DNA of 64,000 bases, taken from contig NZ_CP044399.1 of the NCBI RefSeq assembly GCF_008931805.1, forward strand, positions 3,149,370-3,213,369, read 5' to 3'. The notes below the pieces were generated by a model. The model was not told the DNA's origin and made no database searches. It saw only the letters and a list, made by a program, of their open reading frames with translations. Position 1 is the first letter of the stretch; each line of letters begins with the position of its first letter. This DNA is from Moritella marina ATCC 15381. GTDB lineage: Bacteria; Pseudomonadota; Gammaproteobacteria; Enterobacterales; Moritellaceae. Position numbers and translations under genes: made by a program. Positions 37,855 through 49,898 of this stretch are shown one piece after another.

Positions 37855-40068
37855 TTAGAACTCAACACTGTAGTTAACAGAGTAAGTACGGCCTTGGCCT
37901 TGGAATTTCACTAATGACGTATTGGGAATTAAACTACTATAAGTACTTTGTGCACGCTGAGACCACAATGTATCGTATTCAGTATTAAGCAAATTGGTAA
38001 TACCAAATTGCAAAGCACCAACAGGTAATGCTACACCGGTTAATAGATCAACCGTGTTATAACCCTCAAGCTTGTTATCTGCTGAATCTTCATAGCTAAA
38101 CATTTGCATCGTTTGTAAACGAGCTTGTAGTGAATCGGCCTGCCACGCAAGATACGCTGATGCTTTTGAAGGGCTAGCACTATCGATCGTTAAGTCTTGC
38201 CATTCTCCCGAATCTTTCGCTTCACTAATGATGTAGTTAAAGTTAGTCCCTAAGCTTAATTCACCCGTCAAGTAATAATCTAATTGTCCTTCTAGACCAT
38301 AAATACGGACATCATTATCAACAACATCGACAGTTTGATCGGCTTTATTGTATTGCACCTTTTTATCTGATACCGAATAGTAACTAACTAACTGCGCAGA
38401 TACTGAATCTTGATTTAAACGCCAGCCGAGTTCAACTGCATTGGTTTTAACCCCTTCTAATGGGTTGTTAGATACATTAATACTGCTGGTTAAATTACCA
38501 CTATTATCATACGTACCACGACCATAATATTTTGCCGGATCAGGCACTTCAAACGCTTGTGAGAAGTTAAACCAAAGCTGCTGTTGTTGCGACATTTTAA
38601 ACAATAAACCAGTATTAAATAAGGTATTACCGTAACCTTTCTTACCGCCAGGTACCGCATCAGCAGAAGTTATCTGTCCTGTTAATACTTTATATTGCTG
38701 GTCTGCAGCAACAAAATCACTTACGTCGATTTCAATATATTGATAGCGCACACCAGCATTTACCGAGAGTGATTTTACAATCTGATAATCAGCCTGTAAG
38801 AAACCAGAAAACGAGGTATTCTTAATATCTGGGTAACGCCCTGTTTCACCGATTTTTGCATGCACTAAGCCATTGGTAGCCGACGCAGTCCTAATGTCAT
38901 ACATATTTTGAGTGGCACTAAACTTTTCATAATCGGCATCAACGCCGTAAACTAAGCTAAGCGCATCTGTAGGTGTTGAAGTTAATACTAATTTTGCCCC
39001 TGTAACTTGCGTATCTTGCTCTGAAGACCCCAGTGACATACTCGAAAAATCAGGGAATGGATTGAAATGTAACGACTCGCTACGGTGGAATAACTGTAGA
39101 TTAAGCGTTTGACCCAAAAAGTCCGCATCACTATAGTTCGCAGATATTAAACTTCTTACCGACTGAGCTTGATCATCTAATTGATAACCTTCAGCCATAC
39201 CAATGGTCTTACTTGGATCGCTGATATAACGATAACGAGGCCCATAATCAACACCATAATCACTGTCTTGACCGCTATCATAATATTGCGCCATTAACTC
39301 TAGACGCTTAGTGCTAGAAAGTTTAAACCCTACATTACCCATAATATCGAGTTGGCTATTAAACTGTGTACTGGTTTGGGTGACATCATGTAATACCATA
39401 TCGCCATTGGAGTCATACATTCCGCCTGTATCGACGTATGATACAGCTAGACGAGCGTCCATATTTTCATTGTTCATGGATACAGATTGTGCAACTTGCC
39501 ATTCTAAATCTTCACTGCTATTAAAGCCTGATTTAGCGCCTAACCAAGTTTCACTAACACCATCAGCATCTCGGCCTTTTTTAGTAATGATATTAATAAC
39601 ACCACCGGTACTACCACCACCATACATAGCTGATGCACCAGAAATCACTTCAATACGGGCAATATTAAACGGATTAATCGAATCAAACTGACGGCTGATA
39701 CTACGTGATGAGTTCAATGAAATCCCATCGATCATGACTAATGTTTTACGACCACGCATATTTTGACCTGAATTAGTCCGCGATTGACTACCCACATCTA
39801 GGCTGGGGATCAGATTAGCCAATAGTGCTTTAAAATCCACCCCCGATTTGGCCTGTTCAGCAATTTGTTCACCTTCAATAACCATGACAGTGGCCGCAAT
39901 ATCACTGATACTTTGCGCACTACGGTTTGCTGTTACCACCGTCATACTTTCATCTTGATCTGCACTACTCACCGCAGCTTGAGCGCTAAGGGATACAGAT
40001 AGCCCTAACATTGCCGTGAGAATAGGGTTAAGTACAAATTTGGTTGTCGTTGACTTAGCAAGTTTCAT
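37855..40068 (-). CDS. iutA: TonB-dependent aerobactin receptor, IutA type
   Basis: 737-residue outer-membrane receptor. Signal peptide residues 1-31 (LGLSVSLSAQA), then a TonB-box-like ESMTVVTANRS, a plug domain (about 45-165: LIPSLDVGSQSRTNSGQNMRG, ARIEVISGASAMYGGGSTGG) and a 22-strand barrel ending in a terminal Phe (VNYSVEF). The plug and several barrel blocks (PDPAKYYGRGTYD, NPFPDFSS) follow E. coli IutA closely from memory. The ATG at 40068 gives the best signal peptide and has GGA before it; ATG at 40080 is in frame. It identifies the siderophore as aerobactin or very similar. Confidence 0.93.
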   Translation of the reverse strand: MKLAKSTTTKFVLNPILTAMLGLSVSLSAQAAVSSADQDESMTVVTANRSAQSISDIAATVMVIEGEQIAEQAKSGVDFKALLANLIPSLDVGSQSRTNSGQNMRGRKTLVMIDGISLNSSRSISRQFDSINPFNIARIEVISGASAMYGGGSTGGVINIITKKGRDADGVSETWLGAKSGFNSSEDLEWQVAQSVSMNNENMDARLAVSYVDTGGMYDSNGDMVLHDVTQTSTQFNSQLDIMGNVGFKLSSTKRLELMAQYYDSGQDSDYGVDYGPRYRYISDPSKTIGMAEGYQLDDQAQSVRSLISANYSDADFLGQTLNLQLFHRSESLHFNPFPDFSSMSLGSSEQDTQVTGAKLVLTSTPTDALSLVYGVDADYEKFSATQNMYDIRTASATNGLVHAKIGETGRYPDIKNTSFSGFLQADYQIVKSLSVNAGVRYQYIEIDVSDFVAADQQYKVLTGQITSADAVPGGKKGYGNTLFNTGLLFKMSQQQQLWFNFSQAFEVPDPAKYYGRGTYDNSGNLTSSINVSNNPLEGVKTNAVELGWRLNQDSVSAQLVSYYSVSDKKVQYNKADQTVDVVDNDVRIYGLEGQLDYYLTGELSLGTNFNYIISEAKDSGEWQDLTIDSASPSKASAYLAWQADSLQARLQTMQMFSYEDSADNKLEGYNTVDLLTGVALPVGALQFGITNLLNTEYDTLWSQRAQSTYSSLIPNTSLVKFQGQGRTYSVNYSVEF

Positions 40069-40101
40069 TATTAATTCCATTTATTAAGAGTTGTTTTATT
40101 T

Positions 40102-41379
40102 TTATTTTTCGATGACAGACTGTCGAGGCAAGTTCACGACAGCATTATTCAACGGTGCTGATTGTCGATAGAGGCGTAACCACCCCAGCACAATCAGCAC
40201 CATCAGAATGGCAAAACCAAGGAATAAATAATCACTATTCCAAGTCAGTAATAATCCCGCCAGCAAGGCGCCAAACGCATTACCCAATGTATGTGCTTGT
40301 GAAATAGATGCTGATACGCGTGCTTTTCGCGTCTCAGTACTGCCCATTGCCGTCGCCGTGTACCAAACAGGTGCCATAGCAAGTGCAGAACTAATCAAAA
40401 TGACACTCAACATGAGCTGTATATCCAATACCAACAACACAGTGCCAAGAGCAAAAGACAGCGTAATAAAGCTCAAAAAAAGAGGTGTTGAACGGATCAG
40501 TAATTTATATAAAACGAATAATGAAAATAGTGCACTGATACTGGCAGATAAGAGTAGTTGCGCCGTCATGGCACTGGCTTGAAAAGCGGTCAATACGCCA
40601 TTAGCACTGAGTATTGGGCCTAAGCTAAATTGTAATTGCGATGAGAATAGCGTGATGAAAAAAGCAGTCATCATAATAGTAGAACCAAATCGTGCTAACG
40701 TATCCGTTATTACCGCCGTTGACCCTGCAGTGGAAACTGTCGCTGTAGTAGCACCAACATAACCATCTGCTAATCGATACTTAGGAGAAGATAGGAAATT
40801 AAGTTGTTTGTTATCACGCTGATAATACATAAGAAAAAAACAAGATATACAAGCTAAAAATGTGATGAATAATACGAACCACAAACTAAAATAAGTGACA
40901 TTAAGCGGTACAAATGTCAGTAATGGCGCAGTAACCCTCCCCATATTCGTCGATATCGTTACCCAAATAAGTTTCTCACCCTGCTTATCTTTTTGTGCTA
41001 ACCATAATTGCGCGGTCGGTATAACACCACTGCAAAACATACCGTGTAATACCCGACTAAAACACAAACCTACGATTAAGTTTGTCCCGGTTAATTGATT
41101 ACTTTCGAGCAAAGATAAAAAACTTAATTGCGATAGCATAAAACCAAACAATATCAACGCTAATACCAAGCTCAGCGGGCGTTGATTGACAACACAGCGA
41201 TCTAGCCATCGGCCCCAATAACCCGAACCAATAACAAAAATAAATGTGCCTAATGCTAAGGGGATTGCGATCATCCATGCGGTCATTTCACCTTGATCCA
41301 TCATCACAGGTACAAGGATAAGAATTGCGCCTTGCAATGCTCCTAATACCCAACATGATAAACCGACAATGACTTTCAT
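40102..41379 (-). CDS. MFS transporter, ShiF-like siderophore exporter
   Basis: 425-residue inner-membrane protein with about twelve hydrophobic helices and the MFS loop 2-3 segment YWGRWLDR. It is the first gene of the minus-strand aerobactin operon, next to the shared Fur box, the place held by shiF near iucABCD-iutA in enterobacteria. A role in aerobactin export is therefore likely but is inferred from position and fold. AAGGA lies some 10 bases before the ATG. Confidence 0.83.
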   Translation of the reverse strand: MKVIVGLSCWVLGALQGAILILVPVMMDQGEMTAWMIAIPLALGTFIFVIGSGYWGRWLDRCVVNQRPLSLVLALILFGFMLSQLSFLSLLESNQLTGTNLIVGLCFSRVLHGMFCSGVIPTAQLWLAQKDKQGEKLIWVTISTNMGRVTAPLLTFVPLNVTYFSLWFVLFITFLACISCFFLMYYQRDNKQLNFLSSPKYRLADGYVGATTATVSTAGSTAVITDTLARFGSTIMMTAFFITLFSSQLQFSLGPILSANGVLTAFQASAMTAQLLLSASISALFSLFVLYKLLIRSTPLFLSFITLSFALGTVLLVLDIQLMLSVILISSALAMAPVWYTATAMGSTETRKARVSASISQAHTLGNAFGALLAGLLLTWNSDYLFLGFAILMVLIVLGWLRLYRQSAPLNNAVVNLPRQSVIEK

Positions 41380-41428
41380 CTCACTTAATCCTTTAGTTCA
41401 AAAATTCACATTTCGCAAACATACTATT

Positions 41429-41447
41429 GCAAATGAGAATCATTGTC
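41429..41447. promoter_or_regulatory. Fur box in divergent shiF-like/iucC promoter
   Basis: GCAAATGAGAATCATTGTC matches 15 of 19 positions of the Fur consensus GATAATGATAATCATTATC. It lies between the divergent shiF-like and iucC genes, so Fur with iron would silence the entire siderophore locus from one place. Confidence 0.88.
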
Positions 41448-41485
41448 ACTAAGATTATTATACAAATCACTCATAATTAAAAACA

Positions 41486-43297
41486 ATGGATTTACAAATG
41501 ACCAACATATGCAGTCAGCAATGGACGAATATAAACAATGAATTGAATGCCAAAATCATCAGTGAATTACATTATGAAGAAGTGATATTTCCCGAACAGC
41601 TAGACACGAATAATTGGATGTGGGAAGTCGAAGGGACAACTTGGATATTTACCGCACAACAGCATATTTGGCAGAACATTATTGTCGACCCAAGCACCAT
41701 GACTCGTAATGGGCTCGCGAATATACCGAGTGCAATGTTAATCAAAGATATTGCCAACGCCATTAAACTAGACGGCATAATTGTGGGTAATTTAATTGAG
41801 GAAATACAGCAAACATTATACGCAGACCTTATCTCCCACCAGCATCGAAACAGCTATTCCCTTAGCCAATTAACGGCATTATCAGGCATTGCTTTGCAAG
41901 CTGTATTGAAAGGCCATCCAAAAGCAATCGCAAACAAAGGCAGACTCGGATGGGGGGTTAATGAACTCGCCCGCTATGCACCTGAAGCCGCGAAATCATT
42001 CCAATTAAATTATGTAGCCATTAACAAATCTATTACTCAAACAGGTATAGAATTACCCCTATCAGGTAATAATGCCATGTCCCCAGTTCAAGTAAGTACA
42101 CAAGCATTATTATTGGCGCAATTGATGCCGATTGAAGATAAAAACCAGCTTCTAGATGATTTAATTCAGCAAGGCATTAACCCAGAAGAATACTGGATTA
42201 TTCCCGTACATCCTTGGCAATTCAGCCAATTTATTGTGCCGCAATTCACTGCTTTATTTGCAACAAAAGACATTCTTGACTTAGGGGTAACTGGTGATAT
42301 TTATCAAGCGCAACAATCTATTCGTACACTATCAAACCTGACATCTCCGACTAAAAATGACATTAAACTACCGATCACAATTTTAAATACTTCCTGCTAT
42401 CGTGGTATTCCAGGTAAATACATCACCTCTGGTGCGCTGCTATCAAAAACCATTAATCAGCTATGCCGAGACGATGCTTTTTTAACTGAATCTAACTTAC
42501 AGATATTACAAGAATGGGCTGGTATCCATGTTTCACAACCGCTGCAAGAAGATGTCATCAATACCCCTTATCGCTATAACGAAATGCTTGGTGTTATCTT
42601 TCGTCAAAGCCCGGCTGCGCTATTACAATCAGGTCAGCAAGACAAACTCGCCGCCGCATTAATGCAAACCGACAATCAAGGCAATAGTCTCATTGCCACT
42701 TATATCAAAGACAGCCAACTCGATATATCAACGTGGCTAACTAAACTATTTGATTGCACTGTTATTCCCCTTTATCACCTCATGTGTCAATACGGTATCG
42801 CGTTAGTATCTCATGGCCAGAATCTAACCATTATATTTGAAAATAATATACCAACGGGACTGGCGATTAAGGACTTTCACGGTGACTTGCGCCTTATTGA
42901 TCAAGAATTTGACGAGCTCGCTGTATTTCCAACACATATAAAACAAGCCCTCACTCGGTTACCGGCTAATTATCTACTGCACGATTTATATACCGGCCAT
43001 TTCGTGACTGTTTTACGTTTTGTTTCGCCTTATTTACAAACTGAAATGGACTATAGCGAACGTGATTTTTACCAACTTCTCAATACTAGAATCAGACATT
43101 ATCAAGCACAATTTCCCCATTTAAAGTCGCGGTTTAAATTATTTGATTTACTGGCACCGACAATGGAAAAAATATGCATTAACAGAGTGCGCTTTAAAGT
43201 CGGCTATCAAGATACCAGTGAACGCTTATTACCAGTCCTTGGTACTGCTATCGATAATCCTTTATTTAGTGATCAAGCGCGACTTAATGACATTTAG
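41486..43297 (+). CDS. iucC: Aerobactin synthetase subunit IucC
   Basis: 603-residue NIS synthetase completing aerobactin by adding the second acetyl-hydroxylysine to the citryl intermediate. It follows E. coli IucC: ISELHYEEV, GHPKAIANKGRLGWGVNELARYAPE, LPITILNTSCYRGIPGKYI, PYRYNEMLGVIFRQSP and LVSHGQN, AIKDFHGDLRLID. No strong ribosome site precedes the ATG at 41486, and ATG at 41498 is an alternative. It is transcribed away from the rest of the locus, which is unusual. The codon use and intact length argue that it is functional. Confidence 0.94.
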   Translation: MDLQMTNICSQQWTNINNELNAKIISELHYEEVIFPEQLDTNNWMWEVEGTTWIFTAQQHIWQNIIVDPSTMTRNGLANIPSAMLIKDIANAIKLDGIIVGNLIEEIQQTLYADLISHQHRNSYSLSQLTALSGIALQAVLKGHPKAIANKGRLGWGVNELARYAPEAAKSFQLNYVAINKSITQTGIELPLSGNNAMSPVQVSTQALLLAQLMPIEDKNQLLDDLIQQGINPEEYWIIPVHPWQFSQFIVPQFTALFATKDILDLGVTGDIYQAQQSIRTLSNLTSPTKNDIKLPITILNTSCYRGIPGKYITSGALLSKTINQLCRDDAFLTESNLQILQEWAGIHVSQPLQEDVINTPYRYNEMLGVIFRQSPAALLQSGQQDKLAAALMQTDNQGNSLIATYIKDSQLDISTWLTKLFDCTVIPLYHLMCQYGIALVSHGQNLTIIFENNIPTGLAIKDFHGDLRLIDQEFDELAVFPTHIKQALTRLPANYLLHDLYTGHFVTVLRFVSPYLQTEMDYSERDFYQLLNTRIRHYQAQFPHLKSRFKLFDLLAPTMEKICINRVRFKVGYQDTSERLLPVLGTAIDNPLFSDQARLNDI

Positions 43298-43389
43298 CCA
43301 GCAAATTAGGCATAAGTTTAAAATTAACTGATTTATGCTACTTCATTACTCTCAATGCAGAGCCGCCAGATTTCAAGGATGAAACAGTG

Positions 43390-44409
43390 ATGATAAAATT
43401 TAGACGCACAAAGATATTACCTTTAGCAGCAGCCCTAACTCTGACAACTAGCCTTAATTTAACTGGATGCTCAAGTATGCAAGATGCTGTAGCAGCGAGT
43501 CCAACTATCAGTAGCGTGTGGGGCATTGGCGAAATGCCCATTGAAGATCTCAATAATATTTATGCCAATGAAGAGTCGCAATGGATGGACGTTAATGGCA
43601 TGCGTATTCATTACCGTGATGAAGGTGATCCGAATGGCCAACCGATTGTATTAATACACGGTATTTTATCATCTCTGCATACTTGGGAGCAGTGGAACCT
43701 TGGTCTTACAAATAAGGGCCTTGCAGATACATACCGGATCATCAGCCTTGATGTGCCCGGATTTGGCTTAACCGGCGGTCCAGAGAATCCAGATGACTTT
43801 TCTGAATCGTTATTACATGATTCATTTAGCCAATTTATTAGCCAGCTACAACTTGATGATTTCATTTTGGCTGGTAATTCATTAGGGGGTTATATTTCCG
43901 CTCACTATGCGGCGAACAACCCCGGAAAAGTGAAAAAGTTGATCTTAATTGATCCCGCTGGCGCCCCCCAAGATTTACCGTTTATTTTGAGCTTAGCAAG
44001 TACGCCAGGGATCAACAGCCTTGCTGCGAATGTGTTCCCACCTTTCATTGTCGCGATGGGTGTTAAAGATGTTTATGGCGATCAAGAACGGATCACTAAA
44101 GCCAACATGGATCGTTATATCCACCTTTCATTACGCCCTGGTGCTAAACAAGCTTACGCTAATACCATTGCCATGTTAGATGATAAAAATAGCAAACAAG
44201 CACCACTTAATTTTGCCAGTATCACAGCCCCGACGTTACTGATGTGGGGTGAAAAAGATATTTGGGTTCCTGCAACATTAAGTGAGCAGTGGCTGAAAAA
44301 CATTCCCGGATCAACCTTGATCACTTACCCCGATGCAGGCCATGTACCGATGGAAGAGATACCACAACAGACTCTACAGGATGCACTTTCTTTTATTAAC
44401 CTGAAGTAA
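43390..44409 (+). CDS. Alpha/beta hydrolase lipoprotein
   Basis: 339-residue predicted lipoprotein. Residues 1-25 are a lipoprotein signal with the box LTGC. The alpha/beta hydrolase core has the oxyanion strand IVLIHGILSS, nucleophile elbow GNSLGG (Ser), Asp in WGEKDIWVP and catalytic His in AGHVPM. It is 90 bases after iucC with its own AAGGA site (7 bases before the alternative GTG at 43387); a siderophore esterase role is possible but aerobactin is an amide, so I keep the call general. Confidence 0.82.
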   Translation: MIKFRRTKILPLAAALTLTTSLNLTGCSSMQDAVAASPTISSVWGIGEMPIEDLNNIYANEESQWMDVNGMRIHYRDEGDPNGQPIVLIHGILSSLHTWEQWNLGLTNKGLADTYRIISLDVPGFGLTGGPENPDDFSESLLHDSFSQFISQLQLDDFILAGNSLGGYISAHYAANNPGKVKKLILIDPAGAPQDLPFILSLASTPGINSLAANVFPPFIVAMGVKDVYGDQERITKANMDRYIHLSLRPGAKQAYANTIAMLDDKNSKQAPLNFASITAPTLLMWGEKDIWVPATLSEQWLKNIPGSTLITYPDAGHVPMEEIPQQTLQDALSFINLK

Positions 44410-44663
44410 CCCCCAGAAACGGAATCGTGGAGATCTCTTCCTATCTCCACTCTTACTTCACCGCTCTGTCACCATTCTATAATAGTTCTGTAAGCGCTCT
44501 GTCATAACTTTGCCCGATACTTATCACACGACCTAAACCTTCTGACGTGTAAAAACGCACGCAACTTATTCGTACTACCAAATACTGTAATTTACTCTAG
44601 GCTTGTTATACCCCTTGCAATAAGTCCTTGGTGGTTGAGGCAAGTGAATATATCGAGGTTACA

Positions 44664-45500
44664 ATGACGAAAACAGCACTTGTTGTAGAAGGCGGTGGTA
44701 TGCGCAGCGTATTTACTGCTGGAGTTTTAGATACTTTTTTAGACCATGGTTATGACCCTTTTGATCTGTTTATTGGCAGTTCAGCCGGCACGTTAAACTT
44801 ATCTGCTTTTATCGCTGGGCAAAAGAAATATTCAGTTCGCCTTATTAACCGCTTAGCTAAATCAGACACCTTTGTCGACTGGAGTCGCTTTATTAAAGGT
44901 GGTAATGCAATGGAGCTGAGTGAATTACATGATGTGTTATCGTTACATGATCCGATCGATCTCATTCAGGCAAAACGACGTTTAAATTCCCGGCCTTTTG
45001 TGATCACGAGTTGTAACAAATTAAAGGGTAAAGCGAGTTACCAGCACGCAGAACCAAGCCGTTGGTTTCAACAAATAATAGCATCATGCGCCTTACCAAT
45101 CGTCTTTCGACCAGGCATTAAGCTGGATAATGATGTACATATTGATGGTGGACTCGTGGATCCTATTCCAGTAAGAAAAGCCGTGGATTTAGGCGCTAAT
45201 AATATAATTGTGATCAGGACAAGAACGAGAAAGTGGAAAGAAAAGTTATCGCTACTGGAACGCTTACTTACGTATTGGGTGAGGCACGATACCGTACTCA
45301 CCAAATTACTTGATAATTACAGCAATGAATATAACAACACGTGTGAATTTATGCGTAATCCACCAGCAGGTATTAACATTATCGAGATAGCGCCAGACGA
45401 AGAATTACAAACGCCAACATTAACCCGTGAAATATCAACCCTAGAAAATGATTATAGCGCAGGGATCAAAGCAGCTAATTTATTTCTGCAACGCCACTAA
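44664..45500 (+). CDS. Patatin-like phospholipase
   Basis: 278-residue patatin-family protein. The oxyanion loop is GGGMRSVFTAGV, the catalytic serine is in GSSAG and the Asp is in the DGG of HIDGGLVDPIPV, so the Ser-Asp dyad is complete. The family hydrolyses acyl lipids; no signal peptide is present. The ATG at 44664 has GAGG 6 bases upstream and starts directly with the conserved strand (MTKTALVVEGGGM); twelve upstream codons are rejected. Confidence 0.88.
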   Translation: MTKTALVVEGGGMRSVFTAGVLDTFLDHGYDPFDLFIGSSAGTLNLSAFIAGQKKYSVRLINRLAKSDTFVDWSRFIKGGNAMELSELHDVLSLHDPIDLIQAKRRLNSRPFVITSCNKLKGKASYQHAEPSRWFQQIIASCALPIVFRPGIKLDNDVHIDGGLVDPIPVRKAVDLGANNIIVIRTRTRKWKEKLSLLERLLTYWVRHDTVLTKLLDNYSNEYNNTCEFMRNPPAGINIIEIAPDEELQTPTLTREISTLENDYSAGIKAANLFLQRH

Positions 45501-45537
45501 GCGTTAAATGGGATGTGGCATAAAAAGCGGTCATAAA

Positions 45538-45574
45538 AATGGGCTAAACACGTATCTAACATGTTTAACCCATT
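45538..45574. terminator. Stem-loop between converging patatin and DUF5062 genes
   Basis: AATGGGCTAAACA (45538-45550) pairs with TGTTTAACCCATT (45562-45574) with a single C/A mismatch. The flanking T-run is weak. Confidence 0.5.
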
Positions 45575-45613
45575 AATAATTTAGTCAATAATGTGAGCTA
45601 TTAAGCTTGGCAG

Positions 45614-45877
45614 TTACTCGCCAGTCAGTAAAGGATGATCAGCCGGTAATTTTCGAGATATCCAAATTGCTAGTTTATGCTTAATATTCAAGGTTGTTTC
45701 TTGATCTTTAGCAAGGGGCTGCATGAGCTTGTCAAACACTAACGCTTTATAAATATATTGCGCTTTAACGTCTTCCGGGTCTGTTGCTGTAAATGTACTG
45801 CCGCGTTGCTGTAGATACTGTGTACCAAGTGCAATCGCCGCTTTAAATAATTTTTTTTCATTTTTCAGTTTCGCCAT
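45614..45877 (-). CDS. DUF5062 family protein
   Basis: 87-residue soluble protein that I recall as DUF5062, a small conserved family in Vibrio and Shewanella of unknown function. Recognisable parts are KAAIALGTQYLQQRG and TLNIKHKLAIWISRKLPADHPLL. The ATG at 45877 (or 45880) is chosen because GAGG lies 5 bases (or 2) upstream; about 27 further open codons upstream are rejected. Confidence 0.75.
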   Translation of the reverse strand: MAKLKNEKKLFKAAIALGTQYLQQRGSTFTATDPEDVKAQYIYKALVFDKLMQPLAKDQETTLNIKHKLAIWISRKLPADHPLLTGE

Positions 45878-46025
45878 CATTTCCTCTTTACATAACAGAC
45901 AGTTGATCTTGCGAGTACACACTGTTATAGCACAATTAGCAGAAAATAAATGTGACATTTAAATGATAGGTCTAGTTTTAATTGATAGATTTGGTTTAAT
46001 CGATAGCTTAGGTTAAATACAAATA

Positions 46026-46382
46026 TCAGGTTTTAATGGACTGATATCTTTCGGCGCCGACAGGGCTGTGCGCCTCCATGGCATAAATATCATTATATTC
46101 ATGCTCAATGAGTAAACCAAAGTGAACTGAAAGCGCTCCGATATCTTGTAATGATAATTCTTCCAATGACCAAACTGGCGTCGCATAGTCACAAATATAA
46201 TAACCGTGTAATTGCGCAGTGGGGTTTTCAACAATAATAAGCTGATCGATAGCGTAACATTCATCAATACCAGCCACTGATAAACAGACTTTATCAGCAA
46301 TGAGTAATACACTAAACGTCACTTTAGAATCCGGCAGTTCTAATAAATAACAGAGTTTTTTAGGCATTGGTACACTTATCAT
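46026..46382 (-). CDS. Hypothetical protein, 118 residues
   Basis: Unrecognised protein, predicted mainly beta, without signal peptide or membrane helix. It starts MISVPMPKKLCYLLELPDSK; starts at 46382 or 46367 are both possible and neither has a strong ribosome site. Recurrent hydrophobic strands (TFSVLLIADKVCLSVAGI) suggest a real protein rather than a chance frame. A second frame on the same strand (46013-46312) overlaps it and is considered a shadow. Confidence 0.5.
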   Translation of the reverse strand: MISVPMPKKLCYLLELPDSKVTFSVLLIADKVCLSVAGIDECYAIDQLIIVENPTAQLHGYYICDYATPVWSLEELSLQDIGALSVHFGLLIEHEYNDIYAMEAHSPVGAERYQSIKT

Positions 46383-46565
46383 AAAAGTTTAATTCAGACT
46401 CAAAGATTAGAACAAATTTGAACAATGGCACTGATATTCGATGAATTAGTGATTTTTTATTACTCATGCTATGAAGTAACCCTACCAGCGCTTAATGTGG
46501 ACTCAGGGTATAAGACCACAAGTCCACTTGTTTAAACATGATATCTAATACTAAGGTCGTTAATA

Positions 46566-48605
<2,040 letters not shown>

Positions 48606-48785
48606 TCACTCCATTGCATTGCGTATTTATTTTAGCGTTTATGCTTTTTATTTTATGCTTATGTTATGAAAAGTAGCGCTAAAGCACGGCGGATACAATG
48701 CTCATGATATACAATTAATTATCTTTAATTAGCAATCAGTGTTTAACTAGCTAATTGGTAACATTGTTAACTCACATTTGTGATA

Positions 48786-49898
48786 ATGGACATGATTAGT
48801 ATGACGGAGATTAAAGAGTCGAAAGTAAGTTTAGGGGATATTTCGGTTAATTTTCTCCAACAAATGAGCTTAACCTGCCATAAAATCAATGGCGATATGG
48901 CGCCTATTTTAGCCAAGTATAACGTCTCTATCTCGCAACTAAGTGCCCATAACGGGCGTTTATCTATTCCCAAATATATGCGTATCGGTTTTGATCTTAT
49001 CCAACAAACCCAGCGCGACGATCTGGGTTTATTGATGGGGGAAAATGTCTGTTTTCAACATTACGGCATGTTAGGGTTTGCCGCTATGTCTGCGCCTGAC
49101 ATTAATACGATGGCACAAGTCTTGGCACAATATGAGAGTTTATTAAGTCAAAATGTACGCGGGCACTCCACTTTTCTCCCCGCAACTCATGAGCATAAAC
49201 ATGAGGGTGGCAATGTAACGACATCAGAGCCAACGCTAAGTTTCTATTCGATAGCCCCATACAATCTTTACAATTGTTTTGTGGTCGATTCAGTATTGGC
49301 CAGCTGGTTTACTTTACTCACGGCGCGGACGATGCATTTAGCTCAGACAGTACAAATTGTCAAAGCCGTGCATATTGAATATCCCGAACCGTACAACAGC
49401 GAACGCTATCATGCATTTTTTCAATGTCCGGTGATCTTCAATTCGACCTTTAATGGCTTGGTATTAAATAGTCAGCATATAGACATACCGCTACCAGATG
49501 CTTGCATGAGCAGTTATTTACAAGCGCAACAATTATGTCAGCATGAACTAAACCTACTACAACAAAATCAAGATTGGCAGAGTAAAGTAATCGAAAAGGT
49601 AAGTCATAACTTAGTGGGTAATATGCCGGACATTAACCAAGTCGCAGCGCTACTGGGCACATCTCCGTGGACGTTAAGACGACGGTTATACAAAGAAAAT
49701 ACCAACTATCAAAGTATCATGGATACAACAAGGCAGGGGCTAGCATTGAGCTATGTCCGTGATACCCAACTGAGCTTTAGTGAGATATCGTATTTGTTAG
49801 GCTTTGCGACTCCAGCGGCATTCTATAAAGCCTTTCGCCGTTGGACCCAGAGTACCCCGAAAAATTATCGCCAAACGTTTATAAACAAGCGCGAATAA
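48786..49898 (+). CDS. AraC-family regulator with N-terminal Arabinose_bd-type domain
   Basis: 370-residue regulator. The N-terminal domain (about 25-215) resembles the ligand domain of the OruR/ToxT-like AraC group (QTQRDDLGLLMGENVCFQHYGMLGFAAMSA), and the C-terminal 100 residues hold the double helix-turn-helix (INQVAALLGTSPWTLRRRLYKEN, SEISYLLGFATPAAFYKAFRRWT). It lies divergent from fadH and may control it or sense fatty acids, as some relatives do. Four in-frame starts (48780, 48786, 48792, 48801) lack a strong ribosome site, so the start is uncertain. Its end overlaps the DTW gene tail to tail by 20 bases. Confidence 0.85.
   Translation: MDMISMTEIKESKVSLGDISVNFLQQMSLTCHKINGDMAPILAKYNVSISQLSAHNGRLSIPKYMRIGFDLIQQTQRDDLGLLMGENVCFQHYGMLGFAAMSAPDINTMAQVLAQYESLLSQNVRGHSTFLPATHEHKHEGGNVTTSEPTLSFYSIAPYNLYNCFVVDSVLASWFTLLTARTMHLAQTVQIVKAVHIEYPEPYNSERYHAFFQCPVIFNSTFNGLVLNSQHIDIPLPDACMSSYLQAQQLCQHELNLLQQNQDWQSKVIEKVSHNLVGNMPDINQVAALLGTSPWTLRRRLYKENTNYQSIMDTTRQGLALSYVRDTQLSFSEISYLLGFATPAAFYKAFRRWTQSTPKNYRQTFINKRE

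Noticed and set aside
46013-46312. Frame of 99 codons overlapping the hypothetical gene at 46026-46382
   Set aside because: It overlaps the longer frame on the same strand, is poor in protein-like pattern and lacks a ribosome site.
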